From Struthidea cinerea (lineage: Eukaryota; Chordata; Aves; Passeriformes; Corcoracidae), in NCBI GenBank assembly GCA_013397865.1, contig VZTI01002048.1:248001-312000 (forward strand): a stretch of DNA of 64,000 nucleotides, given 5' to 3'. Below the pieces are notes generated by a model. That model ran no database searches, was not told the origin of the DNA, and saw nothing but the letters and a program-made list of their open reading frames with translations. The translations under genes and the position numbers were made by a program. Below are positions 27,454-42,400 of this stretch, one piece after another (the stretch's first letter is position 1; each line of letters begins with the position of its first letter).

Positions 27454-30400
27454 GTGTTTATACTAACCATAGTAAAATACACGTAATGAAGTCTAATTCA
27501 TTCATTTGAACTAACTAGAGAGAAATCTGAATTCTAAAGAAGTGCTGTAAGTAACAGCTGGCTAAGGCAAATAAGCCTAGTGGAAAGGGTGTGGGGAGAG
27601 GATGAACATTTCTAACCCATTTTAATTCATATTAGGATTTTATGTGGGGCTTTATTAACTTCCCAAAAAATAAACCTATGAAGAGTTCTTTGATTAAAGC
27701 AGCTCAGGGCTAGTCAGATGCTGACTTACAGGTACTCAAGGGTTTATATTTTGGCTGGAAAGAATAGGGTTTTGGTACTGTCATACAAACCATTAATTTG
27801 GAACATTTCTTACAGCTGTATCCGACAAATGGCAATTCCTTACTGCACAACCTTTGGAAACTACTGGAGGAAATTATCTGAAAGGAAATATTCAAAGTTG
27901 TGCGAAGAGTAAGATACGGCAGGATAGTGACATTTCCGGCTTCCTGTATTAAAAAGAGACACTATACTCTGCATAAAACAAAGAAAAAAAAGTTTAAGAA
28001 TGAAGATCATCTTTTCCTCTGTATGAAAAGACGGTTACTGAGTTTTATAAACTCTATGCCTACAGAAACAGTGACAATTATAATCTGAAAAAAGCAATTT
28101 CCCACAAGTAATTAATTCACAAATTAAGAGTTGCATAACATTTTTGCAATGCCTGGGACAGAATTATCCTAAATCATGACATTTCTAGGGTTACCTCATC
28201 AAGACTGCTTTTCTCCCTGTGGCATCTTTTTTTTTTTTTTTTTAAACACATATGTACTTGAGCTGGTATTGTTGTTTTCTCTAGAGTCTCTTACACTTTC
28301 ACAACAAAAATCTGAAGTATTTTTCTGCTTTCACTGGGACCACTGCAGCTGAGTTAAACCAGAATTTTATATCATAGTTGTGAAGAACAGTACATTTCTA
28401 GATATTAAAAGATACATGCGTTTCACATACTTGTTTGAATTTCTTATGAAATTCAGCTACAAGCAGTATACTCAAAAAATATCCCTCACTTACAGATTAC
28501 AGGTAAACAGCATCAGAATTTGTCTGAGAAATTCTAATTTTGTTTTGTTGACACAGTGTTTTTAATGTCAAAAATCTTTATTGCTCATATTGGGTTATTT
28601 AATTTGGAAAGTAAGAGTCTCTGGTCCTAAAAGCCCTGGGTCAAAGCAGGCATTTAAGAAGTCCAGTTACCAAAAGCATTGCTGACACAAGGTTCTCCAT
28701 TGTATCTTCAATCATATAAAATGCTGTTGCCTTTCAGAAGATTTTTAGCAGAGATCAGGTTTCCTTTTTCTTTTTTTAAAAATTGTGCCAGGTTCTTATG
28801 TACTGTCAAAAACAGTCAACAGGTTTTTTGGAGAAGAGTCTGACGTGGGAGCTAGTCTTATTTTTCCAAATCCCTTGTGCTTTACCCAAAGACATTAAAG
28901 ATTCCTTGCCAGACATACATACCTTAAGTTCAGTGGAAGTTCTTAATTTTCGTATGCCATAGTTAGTATTTTTTCAGTCATAAATTATTGGGCAATATTT
29001 AAAATCATATTTAAAACCATATTTAAATGTCTGTGACATTATGCCCCGGCTTCAGTATTGCTATCAGTAAACGAAAAAGGAGGATATGGATGAAGACTGC
29101 TTTCTACAGATACAGCTTCACATTTTCTGATGGATTTTGAGAGCATGTTATGCTGCGCAGCTCAGCACCTTACAGAGTAATTTCTGGCTGTGCAGAAGCT
29201 CTCAACAGACCTCAGCAGAAACCCTAGTAACGGAAGCCAGACTCCAGAAACTTTAAAATAGGCAACTATCTCCTCTTCCTTTCCCACAGACTACTTCACA
29301 CACTTTCAAAACTCTGTCTTATAAAATTCCTTGCCTTCCATAAGTGTGCAACTGATAACATGGATGATGTGGACAAAAATACTGGAGAAAAAAGAATTTT
29401 TTTTTTTAATCCCCTTTTAATGAATGCTCGTATTGAAGAAATAAATTAAGTTACTTTAGAAAGCTCCATTCTAATCAGGTATGATTTACTGGATTGATAA
29501 AAAATGGATCTTGGAACAGAGGTCAAAGTCAATTAAGGTTTTTTGTGTCATAAATGACTTCTTTTATGTTGTACACAGACCGGTCATTTAAGGATCAGCT
29601 GCACCGGGAATCAAGTTACTGATTATTTGCTCTGATATTCAGATCTATGGTCTTGTTCAGAAGCAGCTGAAACCGCCCCATTTCTCAAAGGTGGATCAGA
29701 GATAGATACCAAATTCATACGAAAGGAGAAGAGGCTGGAGGCTGAAATACTTTCCTTGCTCTTTTTTTGGTTCAGACATTCTTACAGCTCAATAAATTAA
29801 TAAGCTTTAAATAATTCTTAATGCCCTCTCAAATCAGTATTGCTCCGAATAAAAGTTATCCTTCCTGACTTTTCTAGGTACAGCAGCTTTCTGCTATTTT
29901 GGAAAGAGCAGCTTTGAATATTCACAGCAATATGTCATAATCCCTATGGGCTGTGCTGCCTCACCCTCGTGTCATCTGTGATCTATCACCAGTTTCCCAA
30001 GTTGCTCTGCAGCTATTACATATCAAGAAGTTAATTTCTTTAGTCTAAAACAAGATATGCTTCCAATGCACTGCTCTGAAAGAATGCCTACAAAATGCAA
30101 AAGCGATCAACATTAATTCAGTTGCGACTGTCACCACAATTTATTCACCAGCTGGACTTTAAAATGTATACATTTTCCCATTTTCTGCACTCATTATTGC
30201 AGAAGTTTAATCTGAAGTGGAGACCAAAAGTGCCAGGCACTTCTCCTTGATAAGTAAATCACGTTTCCTCCATGCTGTTCCCTCTACATATAGAAATACT
30301 TTTATTCTTGAGTTTTCAGAAGGTGTCATAGAATTTTTTGTAAAGTTTCAAAGCATGATGAGTCAAAGAAATGACATGGATGAAATCACCTCTGCGCGTA

Positions 30401-33400
30401 TTAATACAAGCTTGGTTTGGATACTAAATGTGATTAAGGGGAGATGAAGTACAATGGAGAGGTTATTCAGAGACTAGACATTGAGGCTTCTTTCATACTC
30501 TCAAATTCCACACATTATGCAGCTATACCCTGGTTCTGGATGAAGTAAGAGTCCTGCTGATAGCCCACTTTTTCTCACTAGTTCGCAGTGAAAAATTGAG
30601 CTGCTTTGAGGAAGAATGCACAAAGTGAAATCTCAGGTACAAAAACAAGTAAGGGAACTTAAATTCATCAAGTCACTTTTGCAGCACACAGGCAGCACAA
30701 AGTTCTTCTCCTTTGAACCACTCCCATCCCCACCCTGTGACACCACCCTTATGCAAGTACTGAGCCCAGGAAAACAGAAAGAAGAGCTTGAGGGATTGGA
30801 TATGAGAGGACAGTTATTTTCCTTGTCCCTTGCTACAAAACTTCTAGACAATGAACAAAAATTTATGAGATACCTATTCAGAGGTAAAAGAGACTGCAGA
30901 ATGAATTTTTTCGGTTCAGCAGAATTAATGATCCCTAAACTGTAGCAGAGCATGCAACAAATCAAAGTGACATACACTGTGCAAGATTTAGTCAGTGTCA
31001 GTCAGAGATTATGTTTCAGCTCTATCCACATACCAAGGAAATGCGTGAATCCACTCCAGGATATCGGAGGCTATAAAAAAGTAATTACTTTTACTCACAG
31101 CTGTGTAAAATAATTATACTGTATACAGGTGACTTGTAAAAATGGATTAATTTTATAACCTCCCAAGACCTGAATTTAGCAACCATATGCTAGTATATGA
31201 AATTAACTGTGTTTCTATTGCTATTTATTTTGTAGCTCTTAATCACAAACTATTTTAGGAAGAATTTATAGATTGAGCACCATAATTTATGCATAGCATG
31301 AGACTTTTATTCCCGTATCTGTACGAAAAGAAAAAAAAAAAAAAAAAGCCGTGGTGATTTCTGAGCCAAAACGTTTATTAATCAAACATCTGTGCAAATG
31401 CTAACTCATCACTGTCATACTGCTTGCTGCATAGTACATAAAATGCTCATAATCCCATTTTACAGAAAAACATGTCACTTACGAAAGCCACAGAATAAGC
31501 CATTGCTAAATATTAGCAAAAATCATAACTTCCTTGTTTTTAATACTTCAGTTTTCAGATTTAAGCATTCTTTTACTAGTTATGCCATTTCTTGATGTTT
31601 TACATGTGCTGACATTTTGCTCCATTTTCAGCATAGAAGTTGGATGAAAAAGTTAGACATGCCAATAAGAGGTAATATTCTTTCTGTAGAAAAATCCTGT
31701 ATTATAGCCACAAGATTTGAGAACATGTTAAAATTCTCACTTAGAGCCACTGAATAGATTTTTAGCCATTCTTTATTAAAACATTTCCTAGTCTCCAATC
31801 AAGTTCATTGTTTAGTGTCTGTTTATCTACCCATCTTTTCCCTTGTTCCTCTTTTTTAACCTATACTATAAGCCTCATTTCAGTCCAGGCAGCCAGTCAT
31901 AGCAGTAGGCTCTCCTGGCTCCTCATATCAGTTTAAGACTCTTAAAAAACAAAAGCTGCTGTTCTTAAGCATATGCTTCTGGTTTCACTGCTGCTAGGCA
32001 GCCACACGGTGTCTGTCCTGACCCCCTGCCAGCTTCCTCCCTGTGCCACAGCACAAGAGAAGCAGGCAAAGCCATGGAGGGATACACAGAGTGATGGAGG
32101 GACAAATCCAAGGAAAGAGGGATAATGGAATTCACTAGGCTATTTCATCAACCTTATGCATACGCCCATAGATGAGAAGGCTTATGGAAGGGATCCAGGG
32201 CTCCAGCCTTTTTCAATCGTATGTGACTTCCAGCCTCATGAAATAAAAATGCATCTTAATATAAAATGAGGGAAATCGAAGTCCCAAACCTAGATGTCTT
32301 GCTGAAATGGGGACTTAGAAATGCAAGCCAGGCTAATGCTGCCAGCAGGAGATCCCAGAGTCTCCAAAACTCCCTTCCTAGAGGTTTGTCATCAGCAGGT
32401 CACTGGATGCTATAGGAAAGGCAGTGCAACCCAAGGTACAACTATTTCATAACTTACCTTGTCCTTTCTGCATCCCAAAGCATTATTAACTACGTAACAT
32501 TCAAAGACTGCTCTAGATACAGGTTCATCAGCCCTTTCTGGTGATTTTCAGAGCTGCTGATCACCTATATATTGGGCAATTCCAAAAATAATTTAACATA
32601 GCTTGGGCAATAGCTTTGTGAGTTGAAGATAATCAATTATTCACTGTTATGAAACAGAATCAGAGAAACTAACTTTGAGACTGCCTATTAGTTGTGAGTT
32701 CCTGATATGTGATGCCTAATAACCTCTGGGGTTTTTCTCTGAATATGTAGCATTTCATAACATCTTCTACATGCCACTATTGATCCTTATGACTAGCTCC
32801 CACTTAAAAGAAAAAGGGTATAGTCAGACTCCAATGGCTTCACTCAGGCATCCAAAACACCCCCAATTCAGTCAGGGGTTGGAAAAAAAGGATATATGTG
32901 ATTCAAACAGCTTCTGATTCCTCATGACCTGCCCCACACCACGTAACAACTTCATGACATGAATATGACAGGAGACAATTTTTAGGGGGGTGATTTAGGA
33001 ACGCATCCATACATTAGCACTGTCTCCAACTATGCCTCTTACAGAGAAGTGCAGAACCTTCTAGGTTCCTAATATTACCATTTTAATAATATTCTCTTAA
33101 GTCAATATTCTGTGTGCAAAAGCACATAGAGAGTAACAAATACTAAGGCAGAAGCAACATGTCACTTAACATCTATTTCTTTACTTGGCATTGCACTTGT
33201 ATACCACCACATGGTTCTGCCCCCAGAGCAGGGGTTGTTCTCTGTTAGGTGCCTAGGTCAATGCTCCTTAATCTTTACTGAGACAGTAGAAAATCACCAG
33301 TATTAACAACACAAAGTTGGGGAGCTTATGTCATGGGTGCTCCTCCATCAATATTGAAAGATCACACGGTCTGGCAATATGCTGTGTAGGTTCAAAGCAG

Positions 33401-36400
33401 TATTAACATTTAGAAAGCATGTTTCTGAATCTCTTCACTCTTAATTGATGTTGTTAGTATTCTACAGATAATATTCCAGATATCTAGATGACCTGTTAAT
33501 CAACAACTGCTGTTGAACAAACATTAGAAATACAACATGGTAATGCCAGCAGAGAAAGTAAAAATTAAATCAATCTGATTCAAAAAATGCGTAAGTATAA
33601 CCTGAAAATACATTTTCTTTTCAAACTATATTTTTTAAATTTATTGAGACACCAGGGACCTGATTCCCACCTTCCACTCTCATTGAGGGATTAATTATTC
33701 CTGGAGAAAACTCAGTTTTAGTTTTCCTAACTTTTAAACCAATTTCCCTTCCTGAATGTTCGGTTCAAAGTGACCATTTTCCTGACATACTGTCCTGTCA
33801 GCACCAACCATCAGAATACCTGCAGCTCCAAATGATGTAATTGGCACAGGAGAACAACTTGAAAAAGCAGCCTGCACCTTCTACCCGGTGCAGCCATCTG
33901 CACTTTCAGGAAGTAAGCTAATGCTTTGAGAGTAGTTAACAGCGGAGAGGTTGCAGGATCAGAAGCCAAAAAATCTTTAGAAAGTTTTACATTTTATACC
34001 CTACTGGGACTTGTCTATTCTCCACCAGACTTGTGGGAAGTCCCCTCCAGCTATTACAACCTACACCTTACCAAGCACATTTGTTTCCAAATGAAAACAC
34101 GCTAAAATGCCTCAGACTACTCTTAACCATTATTTGTAACCGTTAGTTCTGAAACTGAGCCAGTATCCAAACTTCAGCGGCTATTTCTCTTTACCACTTT
34201 GTTTTTCTGTAACATTGGCAACTTCTTGCATTGCCTAATGGTCTTGTTTCCCTGTGTGCATGAATGATGACATGAACAGTGACGATGATACTACCATTCT
34301 AAACCAGCTGGAATGAAATGCTTTAACAAAGCACCTTACAACAGGTGAAATACATCTTGTCCACATGGTAAAATACGATGATGACTTTAGAGCTGCTAAT
34401 CACAAGAACTCGCTTAACATCAAGATATACAGTTTTTTATTGATCTGTCCATTAAAGCACTACTATTTTTCTAACACTCTTCTGTTTTAAAGCTCAGCCT
34501 TTGCACAATATGGTGGTAAATAGGAAAAGATACATGGCAACATTTTTTTTTATACTGAATGACTTCTATCTTTTCCTCCCCTCATACTGCTTTTCTCTGC
34601 TCCCGTACATGATCTCATTTCCTATCCTCAAAATATTTCTATTTCCTCAACACTTTAAATATTGTGAAATTCTTTGTTTTCTCACTTCTGTGTCACTCTA
34701 CTGCCAAAATGTCTACCTTTCCATCTTTTCCATGTTACTGTATCTATGATTTTACAGCTTACGGTGTTCAATGTTATTATAATTTAGATTCCTAGCTGAC
34801 CTTCTACAAACTTACAAATAACTAACAGCTACGTTTTCCCTGTCTTGGCTATGGGTGACTTAAAGAAAAGGCTCTAAAAAGGTGTCAATGTCAAACTTTA
34901 GTCTCTCTTAAAGCTGCAGTTGTTGGAGATGTAATAAATAGTAGGGGAATTTAAGTGACAATGCAGAATGTGGAGTGGGAATTTTAACAAGCAAATTAAA
35001 ACTGAAATATCCTAATAGGGAGTTGATTTACATTACCAATTTACATTGGTAGCTGAAAGGTTCCCATCCATACCAGGAAATTATCAGCTTGGGAAAAATA
35101 CAGGGTAAGTCCCCAATATAAGACAAGGAAGACTCCTAATCAGGGCACATAAGCTCTACTGAAGTAGTAAAACTGGAAAACATGCTGTCCTGCAGTTTGC
35201 TTGCACTAGCATGAGGTGTTAGGAGCAGGAAAGATTGTTAGACCCTGAATCTGGCAGGTCTAAAAGGCATGTGCAAAGAGAGATGGGAGAATGCAGAAAG
35301 CCATCAGTTATCTTCAGAAGCAGAACTCTGTCACTGAGTTGGAAAGGCCACAGAAGTATTAGGAAGATAAAAACCAAGCTAAGTGTGGGAAAGAGGAGTA
35401 ATGTCAGTCATAGCAAAAGTGCTCTGAAAGCGTCAGAGTGACAGGAAATGCCAGACTGAAGAAGTAATGTTCAGGAACAGAGGTGAGAAAATGGGGCTCC
35501 TCCTTCCTCCACGTGGCACTCCTCGCATATTACAACTAGGGGAAATACAAGGGTAAGGTTAGCTATATGCTCTACTTTCAAGAAGCAGGCAATGGTGAAT
35601 CCTGCTGGGCTACTGCCCAGCAGACAGCTCTTTAGATTCTGCTGCCAGTGTTTTCTACTAAGGAGAGTGATCTTGTTCTTGCAGGACACCGTCAGGTTTC
35701 ATCTGCTAGCCTGAAACAAAGAAGTCCCCTCTGCTGCTGTCTCTTTTTCATAGGTGCCATGGCTGTAGAGAAGACCACAAACTACAAGATAAACCAAGAA
35801 CTAACGAGTTAATTCTTAAAATCCTGTAACAGCTAAACCACTTCCTTCAATGTCCAAAGCAAAAACCAAGTAGATAAACTATGAAATCTGTCAAGCAACT
35901 GGAATGTCAGTCCCACCTTCCTCTGCTTCAGTATCATTTGTTGCTGCAGTAGCACTGTCATTTTCTGGCTATTTGTACAGGATGTGATAGGAAGTGCCTC
36001 CAGCCCTGAAGACATTACAATGATAAAAAAAACCTTATCAATATTCACAGGTGCTGTGAAAATCATATCCTCACCTATATACTGTTTCTGTTTATATTTG
36101 CAAGCTGCAGCTTTTGCCCAAACAAAGACTGAGGCTTTAAGAGGGCTTTTTTTCCTATGCCTTTTTCTACAGATATATTACAAGCTGTTAAATAACAGTG
36201 TTCTCCTATCACTGCTTAAAGCTATACAGAGGTGCCACAAAACTACAACAGCCTGTTTGTAGCAGGATCTAAGTTTTAAAAGTAGTGAATGTATGCAAAA
36301 ACTAGACTTGTCTAACTACATGAATTTTCTGTAATGCTGTCCAGACATACGCAAGGCCAAATAAAAAAAGACTCATCAAAGCTAGCAAAGAAAAGGCTGG

Positions 36401-39400
36401 TTTAGATCTCTGTACCTCCCTACCCTACATGAGCTATCACTGAAGAGCACGGCTGACAGTGGCAGAATGAACATGGCAGCCCTGGAAAAAAGAAAGGTTT
36501 GGCAGGGTAAGGACTGGTGTGCATTGTTCCCTGCTCTGACCTCCACAGTTGTTTTAATACCTCCTGACAGTGCTGCTAGAGCTGCGTGCCTCCTCCCTTT
36601 CTCAAAACAGCTCTGCTTTCTGAGTGTATTAATAAAGACAAATCCAGAAATTACATCTCTGCCTGCCCCTCCTTCCCTTCCCCAGCCCCCTTAAAAGAAT
36701 TCTGGCTAAATGCACCAAACAAGCCTGCATATATTTCCTTTCAGTGTTGCTCTAAGTAGCCAATGTTTATACATTCTGTATATTTCAATGCCTCTTGTAT
36801 ACCAGTACACACTTTCTTGTATACCAGTATACACTTTCATTTATTTGCTTACCATACTTAGAACTGAAGAATATTTTCATTCCTTCATCACAGACAGAAA
36901 AGCAAGCAAGTAACTCAATGGAGCTGAACCAAGCTCCTATAATTAAATTAAAAAAAAAAAAATACTGCCTGCACAAACCAACTTTTGGACAAATTGAATC
37001 TCTTACCACTGAGATTATTGCTGCATCCTTCATCAGTTAACCTTCAAAAATTACACATACTGTTCACTGCAACATTTTAAGAGGACATTGCAAAAAATTC
37101 AAAAATCAGATGCTTCATTGATAGGCAAAAAAACCCCAAACCGTAATGCCAAGTAGCCTACAATGAGAGCTGTCATAAACAGTCGAGATACCAGTAATTA
37201 AGCACTTTTAAAAGCAAGCTATACGCTGGCAATGCCTTTTCATTCCTTTTTTGCCCACCGTATCCTCAGAGCAAGGCAAAAAAAGCTGAAAATAATCCAG
37301 CACATTAGGTGACTGCAGTGAAGTTTTGTTTCCTAATTATAAATACGATGCCTGTGCTCAGACAAAAGAAATCCCTCTGAACTGATGTAAGCCTCTCTCA
37401 TAAAGAGCTGCAACAAAATTAAAATACAGCTGCCCTGTTTTCAGTAATGAGGTCCTGAGTGCTTTGCATCATGCTGACGAACATTTACCCTTTTTCTCTC
37501 TAAAGTAACTGCAACAGAGCCATTAATCAGAAAACCTTCCGCACATCTGCCTCTCAGAGCAAAGAGACACTTACCTTCTGAAGACTTGAAAAGGCCTTTC
37601 TACTGCAAAAATAGTAAAGATGCTTCACTGCTGCACTTCAGCATCCCATCCCTCGTTCTCTAGCAGTTTACTAGGAATACAGATCCTCCACCATTTTCTT
37701 GTCACGTGGGTAGTGATACTGCTAAATAAGGGTGATCACCTGCCTGCACACAGCCGGCTGTGTGAACCAGCAGCTACTGGGCTTTGGTTACAGGCACAAT
37801 TAAACAAATGCAGAGCTGTGCTTCAGCCGTGAAAATTACGATTTTTTTTCACATTCCCTGTGGAGCTTCATCACCAAACTTTGATACGGCGAGTCAGCTG
37901 GCAGTAGCAAACAGACTCCCTGCTGCTTCATTTCACTGCCTGAGGAAGGCTTATGCTGAGACTGCATGACAAAAGTTCCAATGGATTCAACCTATCTCAG
38001 CCCTCATTTCTGTTTGTGTCGGTGGTTAGAGAGCACATGCACATTCAAACATGGTTTGCATAATTTTTTTTTTTGTTTGCAATTTAGCAGTGGGAATGTA
38101 GATGCAAATTTAAACAAACAAAACACCAAAAACCACCACTTCAGAAGGTATGGTGGATTCTGAAAACACAAACTATGTGCAGTGGGAAGCAATGTCCACA
38201 GCCTGTGCTCCTGGTTGTGTTTCTTAGGGAAAGAAAGGATACTTCTTCCCAGGCAGTGCAGTCTCACAGTGTCTCTTTATAAAAGTCTCTTGCAAGTAGG
38301 GTCTCTAAAAAATCCAGATTCCCTTCCAAATACAAAACACCTTCTAATCCTAATCCCTCCAGCAAGGCAATAGACCCTAGGACAGCCTAACCTTCATCTG
38401 GTTTCTCTTTTCACACTGCACAGATCGTCCTGGAAAACAATGACAACTGGAGAAGCTTTCGCGATAGACTTCTCAGCCATAAACAGTCAAAACCAAACAA
38501 AAGCCAAACCCCATTTTCTGTTTTCAGTACAGCTCCATGCACAGCTACAACACAGTGTAAATCACAATTCAGCAGCTCCCACCTTGTTCTTCATGGTATT
38601 AGTAATCCTACAGAGAAAGCACTCATCATCTGCTACACATGTCCTGGTAAGTCAGTCTCCAGATGCTATTTTAAAGGACAACAGATAAACAAAAAGCATT
38701 TAAAGAAATTTTAAAATTATCACCGATAAGAAAATACACTTACAAAGAGGACAGTGCTGCAGGCAAGTCATCTTTGATGTTTCTGTCACCTAGCTGTATA
38801 AAAAATTTCCAGTGATGGGGATATTTCTAGCACTTTTTCAACTGGCCAGTAGCTAATCCATTTAAAATCAAAAGTACTTAAACCCAGAATTATCCAGGAA
38901 ATAAAGCTATATAGTATTTATGTGCAACAGAAGTCATCAGTAGCAAGATTATGGTGAAGCTGTGAAATTAGTAACGTGGCAGAAAACAAGGTCTTAATCC
39001 TCCATGTGCAGAGTAACATAGAATATTTTTGAGATTTTAGGATGCTGTTGAGGAAACTTCCCTGTCTGACCATCCACGAGTCACTCTGCAGTCACACCCA
39101 CAGCACCTGAGCTGGGACCCCACACTCACACAGTCAGACCAGGTTTCCTTACCGGTGTGACCCCACGCTTCCCATAGCAGAGTCTAAATCCTTAAAATAA
39201 CCTAACCATGGTGCAACAACAAAAGAACAGCTTGAGCTGGGTGCCTCTGAGGAAGGACCCCGAACAAAGGAAACTCTGGGCTTTTATACCCTCACAGTCT
39301 GTGCGTCAAAGGCTGTGCAAAAGTCTGGGGGTCGTCCAGCAGAGTCATCAGTCCCTGCTGTGTCTTTGCGTGTCCAGTCACCTGCTGGCACAACATCTCC

Positions 39401-42400
39401 CTGTGCCCTTTGTCGTGCAAAGCCAGAACCAGTCCATGGACTCCCTCATAGACACTCTGCTGGGACCACTTACCTCACTGGGGCTCACTGCCAAAGTCAG
39501 GTCTGTGTCAACAGGGTTAAAGTTTCAAAGCTCGTTAACACTTTAGGCTGAAGTCTCTTGTCATTGATCACACTGATTGGAATATATTATATAATTAATT
39601 AGCTCAGAAAACAGTGATGCTTTTAGTAGAGGAGAGTTTTTCATTTAACCGCTAAACCATACTAACAAATTCCAGGTCTTCTTGCTGTAAGGAAGTGGCT
39701 CTATCAGGCCAATCTCATGATTTAATTAGAATTTCAGTACCATTAGTAAAAAATAGTAAGTAGTGGGTTTTTCCCTTTTAAAGTTGTTTTTTTTTTTGTC
39801 ACTGAAGTGCTGTTCTTTTCTTCTTGTAAGATTTTTATAAAGGTCTTGGTATTTGCCATGTAAATATTAAAGCTGTTTTTACAAAAATGAGATCAACAGG
39901 ACCTTCCTACAAGCAACCTTCTCAGTTGTTGCTCCTTTACTTACATATTTGATTTTAACCTTTAAACCATGGTCCTTGTGTTAAGTCAAATGTCATGCTT
40001 TGTGTTGTCAAGTGGGAGACCTAAGTTCAATTCCCATTTCAAGCCTATAATTTTGTAGTTCAGCAGGAGCTGGAAGCATAACCGAAGCAGCATGCCTGGT
40101 TCCCAGAGTGCCTGGAATTTCTTTCCTGCGAATCTGGCCGATTAATAAACAATCCTGACAGAAGTGGAAGATGGCAGCCCTTCAGGTTTCCAAGGGAAAA
40201 AAGGAAACAGGTATCCAAAGGGAAGTAAACTTTACTTTTTCTTACAACGTATTTTCAATCCTTTAAGCATCCTATATACAGCACACTGCTTTGTCCATAA
40301 AACCACAAGGCAAACCCGGGATCCCTAACTCACTGCCTTATTCCAGGTTTGGAATGACAGAACAGACATTTGGAGAAAATGTTTCGTGAAACCGGTGGTC
40401 ACTGGAGTCAATGTGAATTTTTTCCTGGGTTCCAGTCTGTCAGTATTTCAGTTCAGTACTGGACATTGATATTTACTTGAATAATTAATGGCTTTGAGGT
40501 TTATTTTTATTTGGCTAAGTCATAGAGACAGCAGAGTCATCTCAGAATTCTTATTAATCATGTAACAGTCATAGATTTTTCTTTAATTAAATTTAGTTAT
40601 CTTTATTCACTGGCAAGCACAGGCAGTGTGATGAAAACAGGCTTTTCTATTCATATAACACTGGATTGCTTCCCCTACTGGGCAATTTTAATAGCCAGCA
40701 GTACAGTAGTGGTCACGGAGGGACATTTCAGACAGAGGCAGTGGAAGATCTTTTCACAAATACCATTATACAAGTGAGCAGAAAAGAATGATTCCTTTTA
40801 CTTTGAGAAAATGCTATCAGAAAGATAAATGAAGCTTTCTTTTGAAGTCTCATTCTAGTAGGTTAAATATATTGTGGTGGTTCTTCAAAGGAACTTGTCT
40901 TCTGCTCAGTTTTGCCACCAATTTTCTAAGCTCTCCCCCAAACCTTCCAAATATCTCTGTTCTTATTTCTACTGCTCTCACTGCTTCTTGTTCCTCAAGT
41001 CAATAGATCATTTCATAGTATTTCATTCAGCTCTTTCTAACTCTTCCTGATAAGGAAAAGGATAATCCTTCCCTACAATAAAGGTAAAAGCAAGAATGAT
41101 CTGGTATACACAGCCACTTCAATACTCTGAGTAATGCGCTGGGTAAAAACTAGCACAGCCATCTGCACTGTCCTCCGTCTGCCTCCTGACCAATTCATCA
41201 CCACCAACTTTCATAGAGCTCTGTAAGACAAGATACCTTCTATGAAGAAGAAAATTACCTCTAGTCTCCATAAATTTTTCTGCTAGCACTTCTCCATTTA
41301 GCAACAGCAAAATACGTCGTCCTAACATGCTGTATAAAAAGCTGTTTTCTTTCTGGAAAGACTGACATTAGTAATGTGCTATCAAATATTCTTGTGCTTT
41401 TTCTATGAGGCCAAAGAAACTCTAAGCTTTATTACTTCTGGTGTTTGTGTATGTCTAAGACAAGCTTCTGTCTTTTCTCCAGTGTTTTAATGCTAGTAAA
41501 CATCCTTATTCTTCACTCCCTGCTGCAGCTTTTCCTTGCAGAAACAAAACAGGAGAGGATGGAAGAACTTTACCTCTATCCACAGACTTCTTTAAAACTG
41601 ACCTTCACAGCTCTGAGAGTTGTTATGTTTGACATTGAGATGAAGGGGGCAGTGACTAGCAAATATCAAGATTTTAAGGCACTTCTTCGTTCTAATTTTT
41701 GTTTACGCTTTCTGTTTCAAAACTTTAATTCCCTCTTCTATGTAACAGTAAATTTTATTAGGAGAGCTGGCAGACATCTGCTAGATGAAAGCAGAAAACA
41801 ATGAGAACTGCGTCCTTCACTAACCCTTACTCCACTATTAAAGGAACCTACAAAATAGGAATTTCACTTTTTTTCCTAAACAGGGACATATGGATATAAA
41901 AGGGATTAGAAGACAGTTACTAAGTACATGCTTTGGACTACTAATTCAGTTAAAGGATATTTAACTGATTAACTTTGGATATAAACTTTGGACTACTAAT
42001 TCAGTTGTTCATTGGCTGGGATTGAGTTTGAATACAAATGATAAGTTTTTTTATTTTTCAAAGATCATAGAAGCACAGAATGGTTTGGGTTGGAAGGGAC
42101 CTCAAAGATCACCTGGTCCCAATCCACCTGACAGGGGCAGGGACACTTACCACTATACCAGGTTGCTCAGGTTGCTGGGTGGGGACCCAGCCTGGCACCG
42201 AACACGTCCAAGGATGGAGCATTCACAGCTACTCCGGGCAACCTGTTCCAGTGCCTCACCATCTTCACACTAAAGAGCTTCTTTACATCCTCCTTGGATG
42301 TCAATCTTTGGCAGACTCAGAGCCTGATGACTAGCATAATCAGGTGCCTTCCGGAAATTGTACTGCAATAATCAGGAAAGTCTTAGTTTCTTCTCTTGGG

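Noticed and set aside
30616..30977. Overlapping 109- and 114-codon frames on opposite strands
   Set aside because: Intronic, no recognisable family, mutually exclusive; likely chance open frames.
40018..40040. tRNA B-box-like sequence AGTTCAATTCCC
   Set aside because: No A box, no cloverleaf and no CCA-proximal stem could be built around it; probably chance.
41445..41804. 119-codon + strand frame
   Set aside because: Intronic, AT-rich, Leu/Phe-rich translation without known motifs; no splice or promoter context.
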